Of a DNA stretch of 36,227 nt, positions 9,392 through 22,000 are shown in pieces. A program made the position numbers and the translations under genes. Position 1 is the first letter of the stretch. Each line of letters opens with the position of its first letter. The stretch is taken from NCBI GenBank assembly GCA_000697055.1, contig JNDT01001482.1:1-36227 (forward strand). Direction: 5' to 3'. This stretch comes from Saksenaea vasiformis B4078 (lineage: Eukaryota > Mucoromycota > Mucoromycetes > Mucorales > Saksenaeaceae). The notes beneath the pieces were generated by a model. The model saw only the letters and a list, made by a program, of their open reading frames with translations, ran no database searches and had not been told where the DNA came from.

Positions 9392-11149
9392 TTAGTCATC
9401 AGATGATAACCAACCCCATGATACGACGAAACTAAATGCCAGCACAACGACTACACTTCTGTATAGTAACCTGAATCCTTCGACTGTCGTGCTTTGTGTT
9501 TCCACGAGATAACCTGCCAGGATGGACCCTACGGCGGGACCAATGCTACTAAACATGGCCGACATTTTTCCACGTTGCATCATCCGTGGTAAATCCATCC
9601 ATAAGATTGCATTGGCCCGATTAGCGCTCACTAGCCAGATCAGGCGAAGAGCAAATGCTTTTTTTTTTGTTGTTATGTACAATGTTAGTGTGCAAATCGA
9701 TTGAGATAAACAAAGGGAGACATGTAACCTACCCTGCAACGCGTAGAGTAAGGTGGCTAGAATCCAAAATATGGGTCCGGGTTGCATCCACATATAGATC
9801 AACGCTGCAGAGAGTAACGCCCCATGAACAACGCCGCTCAACGTTGACAAACCAAGGCGTCGGATCCACTTTTTTTCATAGAGATTAATCAATGTCGAAT
9901 GCCACTACAACAAAAAAGAATATTACCCAACGTGCGCTGATATGTGCCGTGAATTCTGTCAGTACACCTGCCGCTGCGACGAGAGCTATTTGCCAGATGG
10001 GCATGTGAAGGGCAAGCTGTAGAAAGATGAATAGCAGCGTATTCATCATTCCTCCGACAAGACCCATCAGAAACATGGTAGCAAGTAGCCACCTCGATTT
10101 TCCGTCATAAATCATGTGTTGCAATTGCTGGTATTCCTCAGGCACGTGGATCCACGGTAGACAGGCAGCAGCGGCCACGAGGGGGATTTCGGGTGGGGGA
10201 AGTGGAAGTAACGCGAGTTCAAAGGACGAGACGGGAAGAAAGGATGGAAGGGCTGCGGCTGTCGCTGCCGTAGGGGTATGACTACTCGTCGTTGTATGAC
10301 TAATGCTGTCATTGCTTTGTGTCCAGCTTGCATAGGGCATTAACGACGGCCCACTTGGTACAGCTTGTAACATACTCGCATCCTCTTCGGAAATATGCGA
10401 TAGTTGTTCTCCGAACAGGCTATAGGGTTGATAGAGACCATAGGGCGTATGAACGCTCCCACTGTAGAGCGGTTGCAACGTGTTTTTGGCAAGGAATGGC
10501 ATTAAATCCTCATCATAGGATACAGGTGTTTGGATGGTGTGATTCGCAACAATTAGCATTAATAGCAGCAGTGTAGTGAAAATTTCAGTGCCAGACAGGA
10601 CAAAGCTCATCGGATAAAGTGTCATTAACGAGCCGAGCACAGGAAGAAGGAGGAGAAGTGTCCATTTTCCCCAGCGACGTAGTGTGTCTGATCTATGAAG
10701 GAAAGAGAAGAACCATGGTCAAAAGAAGACAATGGGAGTTTGCTTTTTTTTTCTAGCATTTACAGCACAGCTCTATAATCGTTCAAGATTTTGATCATCG
10801 CGCTGTCGGTAAGAGCACGCATTGGCTGATGAAAAACATGACCCGATACGATTATCAGGAAAATCCAGGAAAGTGGCAAAGGGTACAGAAATAGGATACA
10901 CCAGAATAAGGTGCCCAGACATGCCAGTGTGGTCATAAGCACCCCATGCACAGCTGGATAGTGGTCAACCAACGAAGTCCATAGACCCGACGTGAGTCTA
11001 ATGCTGTACATGGCAGCCATTAACAAGCCGATGACATGGTTGGGCACATGGCGACATGTGTACAGATAGAGAGGTAAAAAGAGTTCAAGCGTGGTTGTGG
11101 TGAGTTCGCTGACGATGCTTAACGCCTTTGGTCTGTACAGCCGCCACAT
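9392..11149 (-). CDS. MFS-type multispanning transporter, MFSD6/MFS_1-like
   Basis: Four exons on the minus strand: 11149-10764, 10692-9927, 9868-9733, 9657-9392, giving about 517 aa. Hydrophobic segments are packed at both ends and separated by a hydrophilic Ser/Pro/His-rich loop at about residues 180-310, the two-bundle layout of major facilitators. Family-like cues are the SDTLRRWGKW loop after the third or fourth helix, GVLTEFTAHISARWW, SGVVHGALLSAALIYMW and, near the end, MSAMFSSIGPAVGSILAGYL. These recall the MFS_1-like group (MFSD6, LacY/nucleoside-symporter-like). Substrate and membrane are unknown. The intron at 9926-9869 is placed with an AAAAAAAG acceptor (58 nt, phase 0); a 22-nt alternative exists but is less likely. 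The start at 11149 is the first in-frame ATG before the first helix. Confidence 0.78.
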
Positions 11150-11588
11150 AGACTCTCAACAGAGGAAAGGAAGAAAAAAAGAGTGAGAAAAAAAATACCA
11201 TTGTTTATCCTCCGTTATTCGAAACAACTTCCCACGGCGAATTGACGCAATCAATCCTAGCGTGTGCAACGGATATCTATAAATCAACGCTGGATGGAAA
11301 ATGCAGTAAAAATTTGTCTCGATAGAGATAGTTCCCAGAATAGGAAATACGGGGCACCGTCCGCCTTTTTTTTCCACGGCTATAGGTTGAGGCAGCTGCA
11401 TAACGCGCGCTAGGACTTCTATGTCGTACACTACGCATAACCTTGAGGTCACACGCCCATACTACCTTCTTTTTCTTGTGAATTTCGTTAGTTTTATTGT
11501 ACAAAGATTGAGTTAAATCTTTTCCTTCTTTTTTTTATACAGTGAATTGAGATGTGTTGAACAGCGACAGGGAAAAAAGAGAATGTTT
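11150..11588. other. intergenic between transporter 5' end and SHMT 3' end
   Basis: This should hold the transporter's promoter and leader (pyrimidine-rich on the minus strand near 11160-11205) and the SHMT 3' end. An open stretch on the minus strand at 11452-11156 shows no family motif and I do not call it. An ATG in good context (AAACAATGG, near 11200) could form a short upstream reading frame of the transporter. Confidence 0.5.
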
Positions 11589-13116
11589 TTAGATGGTGAC
11601 GGTAGCCTTGATCTTGCTGGCATCAAAACCAGGCATGGGGAAGGAACGAGCAAACTCAATGACTTCCTTTCTCAATTGAGCAATTTCCTCGTTACCCTCA
11701 AGAGCAGCAACAAAGTCCTTCATCAATTTAGAACCGCATTGCTCCTGAACCTTGGAGGCGATCTGGACGGTGCGGTGAAGGTATTCACCAACCTTGACAA
11801 AGTCATCCTCCTTCAACGAACGGCTGGTCAGAGCAGAGGCACCCAATCGAACACCACCAGGTGTCACTAAATTAGAAAAAGAAGATCAGTTTAGCCACAA
11901 GCCCTTAATAAAACAGATGTTCTACTACTATACCTGCAGATTTGTCACCAGCAATAGAGTTCTTGTTGATTGTGATTTGGACCATGTCGCAGATACGTTC
12001 GATCTTGGAGCCTGTCAATTTCTGCGGCTTCAGATCCCACAAAATCAAGTGGTTGACGGTTCCACCGGTAGACAATTTGTAACCATAGCCACTGAGAACT
12101 TCGGCAAGCTTCTTCGCGTTGCTGCAGACCTGCTTAGCATACAGCTTGAATTCGGGTGAAGCAGCTTGTTTCAGCGCGACGGCAACGGCAGCAATGGTGT
12201 TGTTGTGAGGACCACCTTGGCAGGATGGGAAAACGGCTTGGTTAACGCGGTTCTCAAGATCGTCACCCTTGTCGCGACGGAAGAAGATAAGACCAGCACG
12301 GGGACCACGCAAGGTCTTGTGGGTGGTGGTTGTCACGATGTCACAGTAGTCGAAAGGCGACAAAGCTTGTTGACCAGCAATCAGACCAGAAATGTGGGCC
12401 ATGTCGCACATCAAATAGGCATTATGGCCATCAGCGATCTTGCGCATACGGGCATAGTCCCATTCAGCAGGATAGGCGGAAGCACCACAAATCAACAACT
12501 TGGGACGGAACAACGCAGCGTTCTCTTCCAATCGGTCGTAGTCAATTAAACCGGTGTCATAATCAACACGGTAGGGCATGGACTGGAAGTAGATGGAGGA
12601 AGAGGAGATCTTCTTCTTGTTTGTCTGGTAACCGTGAGTCAAGTGGCCACCAGAAGGAAGGTCAAGACCCATCAAACGGTCTTGCGGTTGGATCAACGCG
12701 GTCAAGGCAGCGAAGTTGGCGGTACTTCCAGAGTAGGGTTGAACATTGACACCCCATTGTTCAGGATTCAAACCGAAGGCAGCCAAAGCGCGCTTACGGC
12801 ACAAGTTCTCAAGTTCATCAATGAACTCGTTACCACCATAATAACGAGCTCCGGGAAGACCTTCAGAGTACTTGTTGGTCAAGGGAGTACCATTGGCTTC
12901 AATAACAGCTTGCGAGGTGAAATTCTTTTTAAAAGAACGTTTGGTCAGTTCCCCCACCAATATGCTATCTAACTACTTTACCTCCGAAGCAATGAGCTCC
13001 AAACCGGACCACTGTCGGAGCTTCTCATTCTCAACAATGTTGAAGACTTCGGCATCCTCCTGTTCAAGAGTAGTATTGAGAGGGATATTCCAGGGGTCGG
13101 TGGGCTTGACGGCCAT
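11589..13116 (-). CDS. serine hydroxymethyltransferase, cytosolic type
   Basis: PLP enzyme that interconverts serine plus tetrahydrofolate with glycine plus 5,10-methylene-tetrahydrofolate. Exons on the minus strand are 13116-12982, 12924-11934 and 11866-11589, 467 aa, the normal length. Seen in order: [15 protein letters not shown], the substrate-binding [40 protein letters not shown], and the PLP-lysine motif [14 protein letters not shown] with Lys248. The C-terminal domain contains [16 protein letters not shown]. There is no mitochondrial presequence before [13 protein letters not shown], so this is the cytosolic isozyme (yeast SHM2 type). Codon use is C-ending and biased, as in highly expressed genes. 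Both introns have clean GT-AG borders (57 and 67 nt). Any mitochondrial paralogue would be elsewhere. Confidence 0.97.
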
Positions 13117-15260
13117 GGTGTTTCTCGAAATGTGAATAGAAGAATAAAGGGTGAGGTTGGTCCATTCGGGACGATCGGCTCAACGTTTTAAAGGTCAGAT
13201 GTAGACCAGTGGCTTTGTTCGGATGTTCAAACCAGACTGCCAAAATTTCTAGGGTCCAATCACATGGTGGCAATAGAGTCATCGAAAAAAAAAAGATCAT
13301 CTCCTTTCTCTGAGCACAGATCTGCTTCCTCATATTATAGATCCGACTGCATGCTGATTCATGTCCACTTTTTTGCAGAAAATTACGCGACATCTATTTT
13401 ACACTCTATTACACGAATGCTACCCGGCAAAACGATAATTGTCAAATGATCATCAAAGTGAAACATGAATATTTATGGGTTCCCTAAACTAGTTGTACCC
13501 TCCCTAACCTATTGACATGTTTGTCGTATGTGGTACCCCACGTTACAACTCGTTTTGTGCGAGGATAGGTCTCTGAGCCGGGTGGTCTCGGAAGATTAAT
13601 CTATGATTGGTCCATCGGAAATTGTTTGTCTTCCCCGCCGTAACCCCTTACCAACAAAGCAAAGTCTAACCTAATGTTGTGGAAACATATGAAACCAGTA
13701 AAAAATACTCGTTTTATACAGGTAACGTTAAGCCGAATAATCTGCAAACGCACCTAAATTCTTAATTCTATTAACTTATACCATGCGTTTCCAGTTTAAA
13801 CTAGCCCTAACGGTAGCAGAATCAGTGTTGCATAGACATTCAGTCAGTAAGTGCCATAACTCTGAAAAAGATGCAAAACTTGGACTTTACTAAGGGTGGC
13901 ATTGCTACTACAGTAACTACTATATCATGAATCGAGAAGAATGTTTACTGAGTTCCGAAAAGACTGAACAAATATAAATAGGCAGACAAATTGAATGAAA
14001 TAAAGATATCCAACAGTCTCAAAGGATTCTATTCGTCTACTGTGCCGAGTAACTTACCCATACAAGCTGTACAGGTGAAGATAAAGAAAATGGGTAAGAG
14101 AAAAATAAAATATGGTAGTATACCTGTCCAAGAACGATAGTGAAGTGGAAAAGAAATGGAAGGAAAAGGGAGAGCTGATAAAGAGGATCAACCGTGACAG
14201 GATGCATCTCGCGATGGTCCTTGGTGTTCTGTGGGTTGATCTGCCACTGTAAGAAGTCTGTATTTGAAATGGATGAGTCCGATTGGTCCTCGCGGGAGCG
14301 ATCTCAGGCATGCGCGACGTAGTCAATGATCTTCAGAATAACACGTAATACTGGTCGCTTGGTTTTACAGCTTTGTCGTTGGCGTAGTTTGCAAGATTGG
14401 AGGGTGCGGAGCTGGTTAAAGACGAAGGAGATGGGTCAAGCACTACCATAGGCCCTGTGAGCGACTGCTAAGTTGCGAGTGGTTGGAGTAGTTGCAGGCA
14501 TACGCATGACTTTCCTCGGCGTCCTCCAAGGCGACAGCGAATGTATCGATTGCGTTCCTATCTAGCCATAGGTAGCCAGACGACGGAACCGACTTTGTTT
14601 TTTGGTCAGCAGGCAGAGGCTCGATGAATTGACGGTCTCGTCATCATCAAATCACGAACCGGAGATTCAAATGTCACTACTTTGCAAAGTTATCAAAACG
14701 AATCGATCATGATTTCTCCTATTCTTCATCTTCTTTTACCCACTATCCTTGAAAGATGAATTCTCTGTGGATTATTTCCAGCTTTACTCATCTCTATCGG
14801 ATTTAACGTCTATGCACCCATTCTATTTGTCCTTAGCAAGAAAACTTTGTTGAGGATTCAGCGAGAGGAAGAAGAAGAGCGCGAGAGAGGTGTATATTTT
14901 TAATCCTTAATATATTATCTAGACCTGTATCTTATAGTTGCGTGCCGCGATTGCTGAAAATCTGGGCATAAAATACGTAGAAATAAAAAACGTGGTCTAA
15001 ATACAGCAAGAGGTATCGCAAACTGGTTGGATTATTCGTGTGCATATGACTAAAGAAAACCATAGGCAAAAGAAATGAAAGAAGCGACGACTTTGACACA
15101 AAAAGGAAAAAAAGGTGGAAAGCTTAACCGGAACGAGGCTAACAGAAATCCTCTGGCTTCTGGGCCGTGTAGTTCCTGTGGGCAGCCAGGACATTTGACT
15201 TCCAGATCCTCCGCATGCCGTAATCGTCGGATGACTATTAAGGAAAAAGTCTGAGATATC
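13117..15260. other. 2.1-kb intergenic region, SHMT promoter plus unassigned DNA
   Basis: The SHMT leader and promoter lie at the left. They include CCAAT elements readable on the minus strand (near 13605) or plus strand (near 13258) and a one-mismatch copy of the 12-mer seen before the G-alpha gene (13588-13599). From about 13700 to 15260 I find only short, motif-free reading frames and AT-rich DNA. A short minus-strand frame at 15274-15050 with CPGCPQELHGPEARGF has two Cys pairs but no context to support a gene. Confidence 0.5.
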
Positions 15261-17076
15261 TTGACGTCTGACAACGAGTACTATACAAGAGTTTTGTCAT
15301 TTAATTCGATTGTACGACCAGAGCATCAAGAACGTTTACATGATAGCATGGTACAACTGTGCGCTTTTGTTCGGGAAGTGATCTTCAGAGCCCAAATTTT
15401 CGCGAACGGATATATTGTCGAAAATTCTGGCAGAGAAATTCGTGTCTATATCTTTTCGCAAAACTTTTGGTACAGCGTACGCCAATTTGTACTAGGCAAA
15501 ACCATTTCCGACAGCAATCCAACCTTCCCTCCAGAGCTGATGCAATATTGGGAACAATTTAAGCAAGACTATCCAAACCTTGCCTACTTACCCCACCGAT
15601 TCACTGGATATAGTGACGCCCTTTCAGCAGTCTGCCTTATGCTACAAGTATCATACACAAGTCATATTGTGGAAAATTTCTATTTTCGTGTCGCTGGCTG
15701 CTCCATGTTCAAATTGGCAGGGTCTTTGCCGGTATGTTGTCAATTAGCAAACGTGTTTCATTCTTACTTATGATATACCATAGAATCTTAAGAACAGTCA
15801 AATTCGAGCCATCAGTTGGGTTTACATAGTAAAATCTATTGCCGGCTTGATCCAATGTGGCCAACAAATGTCGTTGATATGGTGTCGACGGGTCCGGTTT
15901 ACGCTTCCATCGAAATCATCGATGAACTCCAGAATCTTATCCATGGACCATGCAGTCCTACTGATCTATCCGCATCCCCCGGCTCCTACGTCTCTGTGCT
16001 TCGGCACGTACTCGGGGTATACACCTTGGTACACAGAGAAGCAGAAGCAGCTCCGCTCTCGTACCTCTGGCAAGAGATGATAGAGATGATAACAGCGATG
16101 GCGAAGAAGACGACGTAGAAGATTTTGCAAATTTACCAAAGCTGTTCTCTCTTACTCCACTCCCAACGTTCAAGTGGAAATTTGTCACAATCAATGCCAG
16201 TGCTTTGAGGTCGCTTTCCTCGGTTACCCCCAGGAAACAATGTGGATCCTTACGAACGGAATCTTGATCTGTTTAACAAGTGTTTTGATTTAGAAAAGTA
16301 CGACTTCAAGAGGTAATGTACAAAGTCATGCTACATAGTGTACCCCGAAGCTAAGATTTTACCTAGGATGGACAATCAGCAGCTTTTCCGGGATCAGATC
16401 TTGTCTGATGGATTTTCAGGATTCCGTCGTCTCATGCAAAAAGTGCGTCGAAGATAGCTTCCTTTTATCTCAAACAAAAAGAACGTCTCAAATAACGGAA
16501 AGTGATGCATATTTAAAGGGAGCACTTCTTTTTCCTTTTTTTCTCTTTGGCTCCGTTGGTACAAACATCCCCGGTACGGATGTCAAGTTTTTATTACTTA
16601 CCAGGATCACTCATGTTTTTTGTATGCCGTTTAGGCTGCATGACCGCTGTCCCAAACTGTCTTGGCTGTGTTGGTGCTTTGTGCCCACACTCAAAGTACG
16701 TAAACGTCTTCGCACACTCAGAGTTGGTTAATCTTCTGCCAAAAAATTGATGTACTTATGGCCGCATATTCCATCCTTTTTTTAGCGCAAACCTTTCTTT
16801 CTACTTAACTTAAGCTCTTATTTTCATCGTTTTGTACCTCTGATGGATCATTACCAATTTTCAAAAGAATTGGAACGAGCAAAAGAGGTAAATATCTCTT
16901 GTTTCTTGTTATTGCGCATGTATTAAAATTTTGTTGTATAGGACACAGAGCTTCGTGATAACACTACTTACCACGATAAAATACGGAATCAAGTTCCAGC
17001 TTTACGACAATTTATGGAGCCAAGTGGGCTCGACGACAACAATGGTGGCCATCTTGGCATAAGGACCGAGTTCTAA
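15261..17076 (+). pseudogene. decayed member of the same unidentified family (copy B), possibly Fanzor/TnpB-like
   Basis: Several plus-strand blocks in shifting frames read as one ancient gene. Block 1 (15261-15740) has the helical segment IVRPEHQERLHDSM, an EVIFRAQIFANGYI helix and FSQNFWYSVRQFVL, laid out like copy A. A possible intron (15741-15784) follows. Next are YLWQEMIEMITAMAKK (about 16050-16100) and LFSLTPLPTFKWKFVTINAS (about 16140-16200), then KYDFKR and a frame with MDNQQLFRDQILSDGFSGF. Around 16555 the frame reads GTNIPGTDVKF, which could be a damaged RuvC-I-like DPG motif. A final block (16843-16887, a 54-nt intron, then 16942-17076) reads ELERAKE/DTELRDNTTYHDK. At least three frame breaks make it non-functional. 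The TnpB/Fanzor reading rests on weak motif memory only. Confidence 0.4.
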
Positions 17077-20000
17077 ACAAAATGATCGTGAAGTGTCTTT
17101 GAGCGGCGTGTAAATCTTCTTTTTTACAATTTCTCGAACAAAGCCCATGCCGTGATGGTGTGAGGTGGCGGCCCCCACAATGTGGTGAAAACAGCTTTGC
17201 GTAAGTAGATCAACAGGAAATGGTTGAAAATAAGTACACATTTTGTCGCTTTCATTTTTTGCATATTTCTTGTCCCCTTTGCCTTGACTGCATTTGGCGA
17301 TATCTCTTATTTTGTATCTGCGACATCGTTCTGTTTTGTTTTGCGACATTTCTTCTACTTGCATTGCGACATCTATTTCCATATACAGTGTATGTCATAG
17401 CTTTCATGCTGTAATCGTAGTCAGAGATAGGCACCTTTGTCTCACATAGAGAAAGTTTCACATAATAGGACGTGATCGGTGTTAAAATGGAACTCTGATC
17501 TTTTTCTTCTTTGACTTTATCCTCACTAGCTGTATCCCCAGTAAGGATGCCAGTTCATCACATCTACAGGATCTATCACGACCTTCTGTTTATCGTTTAG
17601 ACTGCGCAATTTCTGCCTTGAACAGTCTCGGCTTTGCTGTAGCGTTTTGCCTATCGTTTCAGCAAACATTGCTAGCATCATCTATCTTCCATAATAAGTT
17701 GCAGGTCGTTGCTTCTGTAGTAGGCCTAAATCCAAATGAGGCTATTTTGACAAAGTCATCGTACACAGACAAGAGCGCCCGTTGTGCTAGATATGGAAGT
17801 GCGACACCACGAAGACATAGCAATGCTGTTCGGAATGAGTAAGATGACGTCCAAGGATTGTTCCGTTTGCTAGCCATGAGCACATGCTTATGCCACTCTA
17901 CAGATTTTACATCCACTTGAGATACAGAGTTCATGTAAGTAAACCCTTTACAGTTTAACTGGAGATGCATATTAACTTCTTTATTAGCACAAAGTTGGCT
18001 CTTCATGGAACGCGATATATAGCGTATAGTAGAGATTTGTTCAACAAATAATATCTGAAATAATATCATCTGTGTCTAGATTCTGTGGACATCTTCGTTT
18101 GGCGTAATAATACCGGAGCTTATTCGGAGACTGAAGAAGACCTTTTCCCGCAATGGCCACCTGTGCATGACACTAGAGGGTGAAATACATCCAAGGATTA
18201 AGCGATCATCGACCTATTACATCGCTACAGGCTTTCTCGTCTATCGATTCTTCCGCCATTTATGAGAATCGCAAGCGAAAAAAGTCCTACAACCACCTCA
18301 TTGCCAATAATCACACACCGAAAAATGGAGTCAAGCTACTGAACGTCGCTGCTGAGCAAAGCGCGGCGGCTAAAGCGCGGAACACATTGCACTTGGTTCT
18401 GAAACCGCCTGATAGGCATTGCCGACGACTACATTGCGCTCGTTAGGGATAAACGTTCGAACCGATGAATGCGTTTGCATCGGTGTCTGATTTTTTCTGC
18501 TGCAATGCAGCTTTTTTTTCTGTCTTGACGCATGTCTATGCAAGTTATAATCGCAATCATGGATAATATGACAGTCATATCACTCATCTCATCTATATGC
18601 TCGCAGTATCTATGGTTCTAAGCCTCGTTTCAATTCGATGTCTGCTTCGTATAATGGATATATCAGATAAATCGCCATGGTAGGTACGTATTGATCCCTC
18701 CATAATGGAAAAATAGTTAAATAGAAGGTCCGCTATCGTTCTGATGAACATTCGACGGAGTGATGTAACGCAATCATGTTAAAGAAATTGAACAGTGGAT
18801 GGTTCTCGGAGAACGACATCGATCTCTCGGTGCGTCAATAATAATAATAATAATAATAGAAAGCAACCGAGCAAAAAGCGAATAAGGCGAAATTTCGTGC
18901 GTTTGTCAATGAACGTGACGGGTATGAGGAAAAACAGCATGGAAGATTACCATGTGCAGCAAGTCAGGTATCATGTACAACGCCAGTCCTGAGGTCAAGT
19001 AAACGTCCCAACCAAATATACATACATTTGTATATATCTTCAGTCTCAATAGCAATAGACTCTTTGTAAGCCCTCTTCTACCCACTTTCGTAACGATAGC
19101 AAAACAGAACTGTGTTCAAAGAGGAAACTGCCGTCATGGAGTACTTTGCTGGACATTGCCGTTATACAGTGCGATAGCGCAGCTCTGCATCACGGTCTTG
19201 CGTATGTGCGAGTATAGCCGATATGCAATGTATTTATAAACGGCTCGATAATTGTTTTCCCGTCCTAGGTTATCACAGTTGATAAGTCATCAGAGTGCCC
19301 AAGAGAAACACGTTTCAAAAATTTTCTTAATCACCAAATCGGGAATATTCTTGTAGTAAACTCTTCACGTGTGCATGCCTTGCGCCTTTTGTGTTATTGA
19401 TTTTTTCCATGTTCGAGGGCGCGGAACTGCATTCTAGGACGTTACTTAATTATAAGTTGGACAGGCAACGGCCTTATCGATAGGGACTGTCCTTCAGTTT
19501 GGCACTCACAACGAAGAGACCCCGGATGAAAAAATTTGACGTGCTGTGCGTTGAACCTCGCACAGTAATATTTGCGCTCACCCTTCAGTGACGCAAAGTC
19601 CTTTCGAGGGTCTGAAAAGCACTAGATGGCTAATTTGAATAGCGTACGCAATGTGAAGATGGCTCTCGAGAAAGTACGTCATTTTTCGCAGTCTATGCAA
19701 TCAGGAAACGGAAGACTGTGGCACTTCATTAACTCTGATCGTTTATCTGCCACCATCGAGAAGGCATGATAATAATAAAACGGATGACGCTCTGTGAGAA
19801 TAAACCTTTTAGAATAACAAAAAAAAAAGTCGTACCACGCATGGTGTGATTGGATGGTGACACAGGCTTCGCACCGATGACTTGGGTGAGAGAGTGTGTG
19901 ACGATCGTTACGAAGACCTTTTTCCCAGGAGAAATTGAAGTCTGTCCTCCTTTCTTGGGTTTCTATAATCTGGAAAAGGACAGTGAGAATCTTCAATCCC

Positions 20001-20460
20001 CACGGCTGTTTATAGAGCTTATTTTGTGTCTTCGATGCAGGGACAAATCAAATGATAGCTGATTAGTTTCTTTGGAAAAAAAAGTCCCGTCATGCTGCAA
20101 CCTGCGGGACCAACAAGCTTCCCGGCTCCGCCCTATAGCTTCGTTTCTATACGCATTCCCGCTTTAAACTAAATTGTTCAGCAAAACCCGACTTCTGTTT
20201 TATTGCAGCTATATTGCATTTGTCTAGTAGCGATCATAAAATGAGTTATGGAGATACAGGGAAGAACAAGAGAAGAGTGGAATTTTTTTGGTTTTAAAAA
20301 AGGCGTATACACAAAATAGAAGAGATTGGTCTAGGATAGTTTGATGGTAAGGAAAAAGAAAAAGATACGGGCTGGCAAAGAAGAAGAAACCAAGGATTTG
20401 ATCGGGAAGATATGTTACAATTGGGGCGTAGATGTATAAAAAAAGAAAGGAAAGTTTCGG
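17077..20460. other. 3.4-kb region without a recognisable gene
   Basis: Only short, mutually inconsistent reading frames are present. A minus-strand frame at 17382-17002 overlaps the tail of copy B and shows no family motif. A plus-strand frame at 18180-18446 is basic and helical but unrecognised. Three GCGACAT words lie within about 50 bp near 17318-17372. This may be older mobile-element debris; nothing firmer can be said. Confidence 0.45.
18837..18858. repeat. (AAT)7 microsatellite
   Basis: Seven uninterrupted AAT units in otherwise unassigned DNA. Confidence 0.85.
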
Positions 20461-22000
20461 TTACTTTGTCGCAAGGCAATGATAATGTCGCCATCCGTTA
20501 GGAAGGTCACCATCATTGCACATTTCGACGTGTTCCATCCATTCTGATGCGATGGCTTGATCTATCGTCCAGCGGGTGACGGGATCGGGATCCAGCATGC
20601 CTGCTAAGCAGATGCGTTCGCATTCGGTTAAACCTTTCCAGATATCGCATTCAAGAGGATTGACTTGACGCTGATCGCGATATCTGCCGTATTCCTTATC
20701 GCCACCATCCGCGGCTAAGGCAGATACAGCTGCAGGTGATCCAGGCACAGCGTTGGGTGGGACAGGAACGGGACGTCCATTGTAAAAGGCGCTGGCGAAC
20801 AGCAGACGTTGAGACCGGATACAGAAATAGGTGATGGCTGCGCTCCATACATCAAGTGCACGACCATCATAGGGCGAGTCTTCCGTCTGAAGTGACCACA
20901 TCTCAGGCGACCAAAAAGGCTCGGACCCACACCACTTGTGACATGGCCGGGGTTTACTTTCAAAGGGCGTCTGGACGACATCAGCAACTCCAAAATCAGC
21001 AACCTTGAGCGTGCCTCCTGCGGTAAGCACCAGATTCTCGGGTTTTATGTCACGGTGCGCAATGCCAAGTGCATGCAGATGTTGGAGACCGAGCAGTAGC
21101 TGCTTAAAGAGGCAGGCTTGTTCCATAATTGAAATCGATGGTCGTTCTTCCAATAGATTAAATAAATCACCGCCGGCACACTGTATAATATAATAATAAT
21201 AAACATTTAGGAAAACAAGGTGACATGTGATACTTTTTCATGATACGTACATATTCCATAACGGTACACCATCGATCTTTTTCATCAACAACGAGATCGA
21301 GGGTGCTTACGATGTTTGGATGATTCGAAGCTGTTTTACTGATACAGTATTCATTGTGCATTCGTTTGAGGTATTCTCGTTCGTCTTCGTTCTTGTCTCG
21401 TTTTTTAAATTCCTTGACAGCCAGGATGAGACCTGCCTGATCCTGCACCAGGCGAATCACGGCGGTTGCTCCACTGGCAATATTGTTACGGGAGGTGGCA
21501 CCCATTCCTTTGCTCGATTTTGCTGGTTTTATATAGGCGCCATATTTGTCAGCTAGTTTGCATACATTGTCCTTGGCATGATCATGTCGTTTTAATAAAC
21601 TACTCAACGATCGACTTAAGCGTCGTTTTGGACTACTGCTGATCGAACTTGCAAGACTATGCAAACTGGTTCGTCGATGACTGGCGTTACTGTTACGTCT
21701 TTCTTCCGAGGGTAGGAGTATGGGAGTCATTTTAAGATTAGGTCGATTTTGGGTATGAAGTGTACGACCTGGAGTGATAGTTGCTTGTGTTGAAGTGGTA
21801 TGTGTTGTTGTAGAAACAGAAGAGAAGCTACTGCTGCGAGTATCATTGGAATAGCGAGTCGAAATAGACGACGACAACCCAGGACATTCCGATAAGGGAT
21901 CAATATTATCAGGTGAAGAAGAACGATCGATCATGGAACCCAATATCCAGGGCTCATCAAAACAACTATCACCCTGTGTTGCCGCTGTCGTATTCACCAT
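20461..22000 (-). CDS. Ser/Thr protein kinase, fungal HAL/NPR (Hal5/Hrk1-like) family
   Basis: Two exons on the minus strand, 22000-21251 and 21180-20461, joined at [13 protein letters not shown], 489 aa. The first 150 residues are Ser/Thr-rich and low in complexity (likely regulatory and phosphorylated). The kinase domain starts near residue 152 with an atypical glycine loop, [14 protein letters not shown]. Catalytic features are Lys196 in [18 protein letters not shown] (Asp294), ADFGVAD (Asp312) and [10 protein letters not shown] in place of APE. The GATAV loop and the VKEFKKR...[15 protein letters not shown] pattern are typical of the fungal HAL/NPR kinases, which tune plasma-membrane transporters for potassium, protons and nutrients; the exact orthologue is not settled. 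An AT dinucleotide run (22005-22030) and a long A-tract (about 22092-22113) lie upstream. Confidence 0.9.

Noticed and set aside
12166..12972. Plus-strand open frames opposite the SHMT gene
   Set aside because: They are antisense shadows of a strongly codon-biased gene; no motifs and no splice logic.
17002..17382. 126-codon minus-strand frame beside copy B
   Set aside because: No recognisable family; it overlaps the plus-strand remnant and shows no promoter or start context.
18795..18992. Short frame with an Asn run
   Set aside because: The Asn run is just the (AAT)7 microsatellite; no other support.
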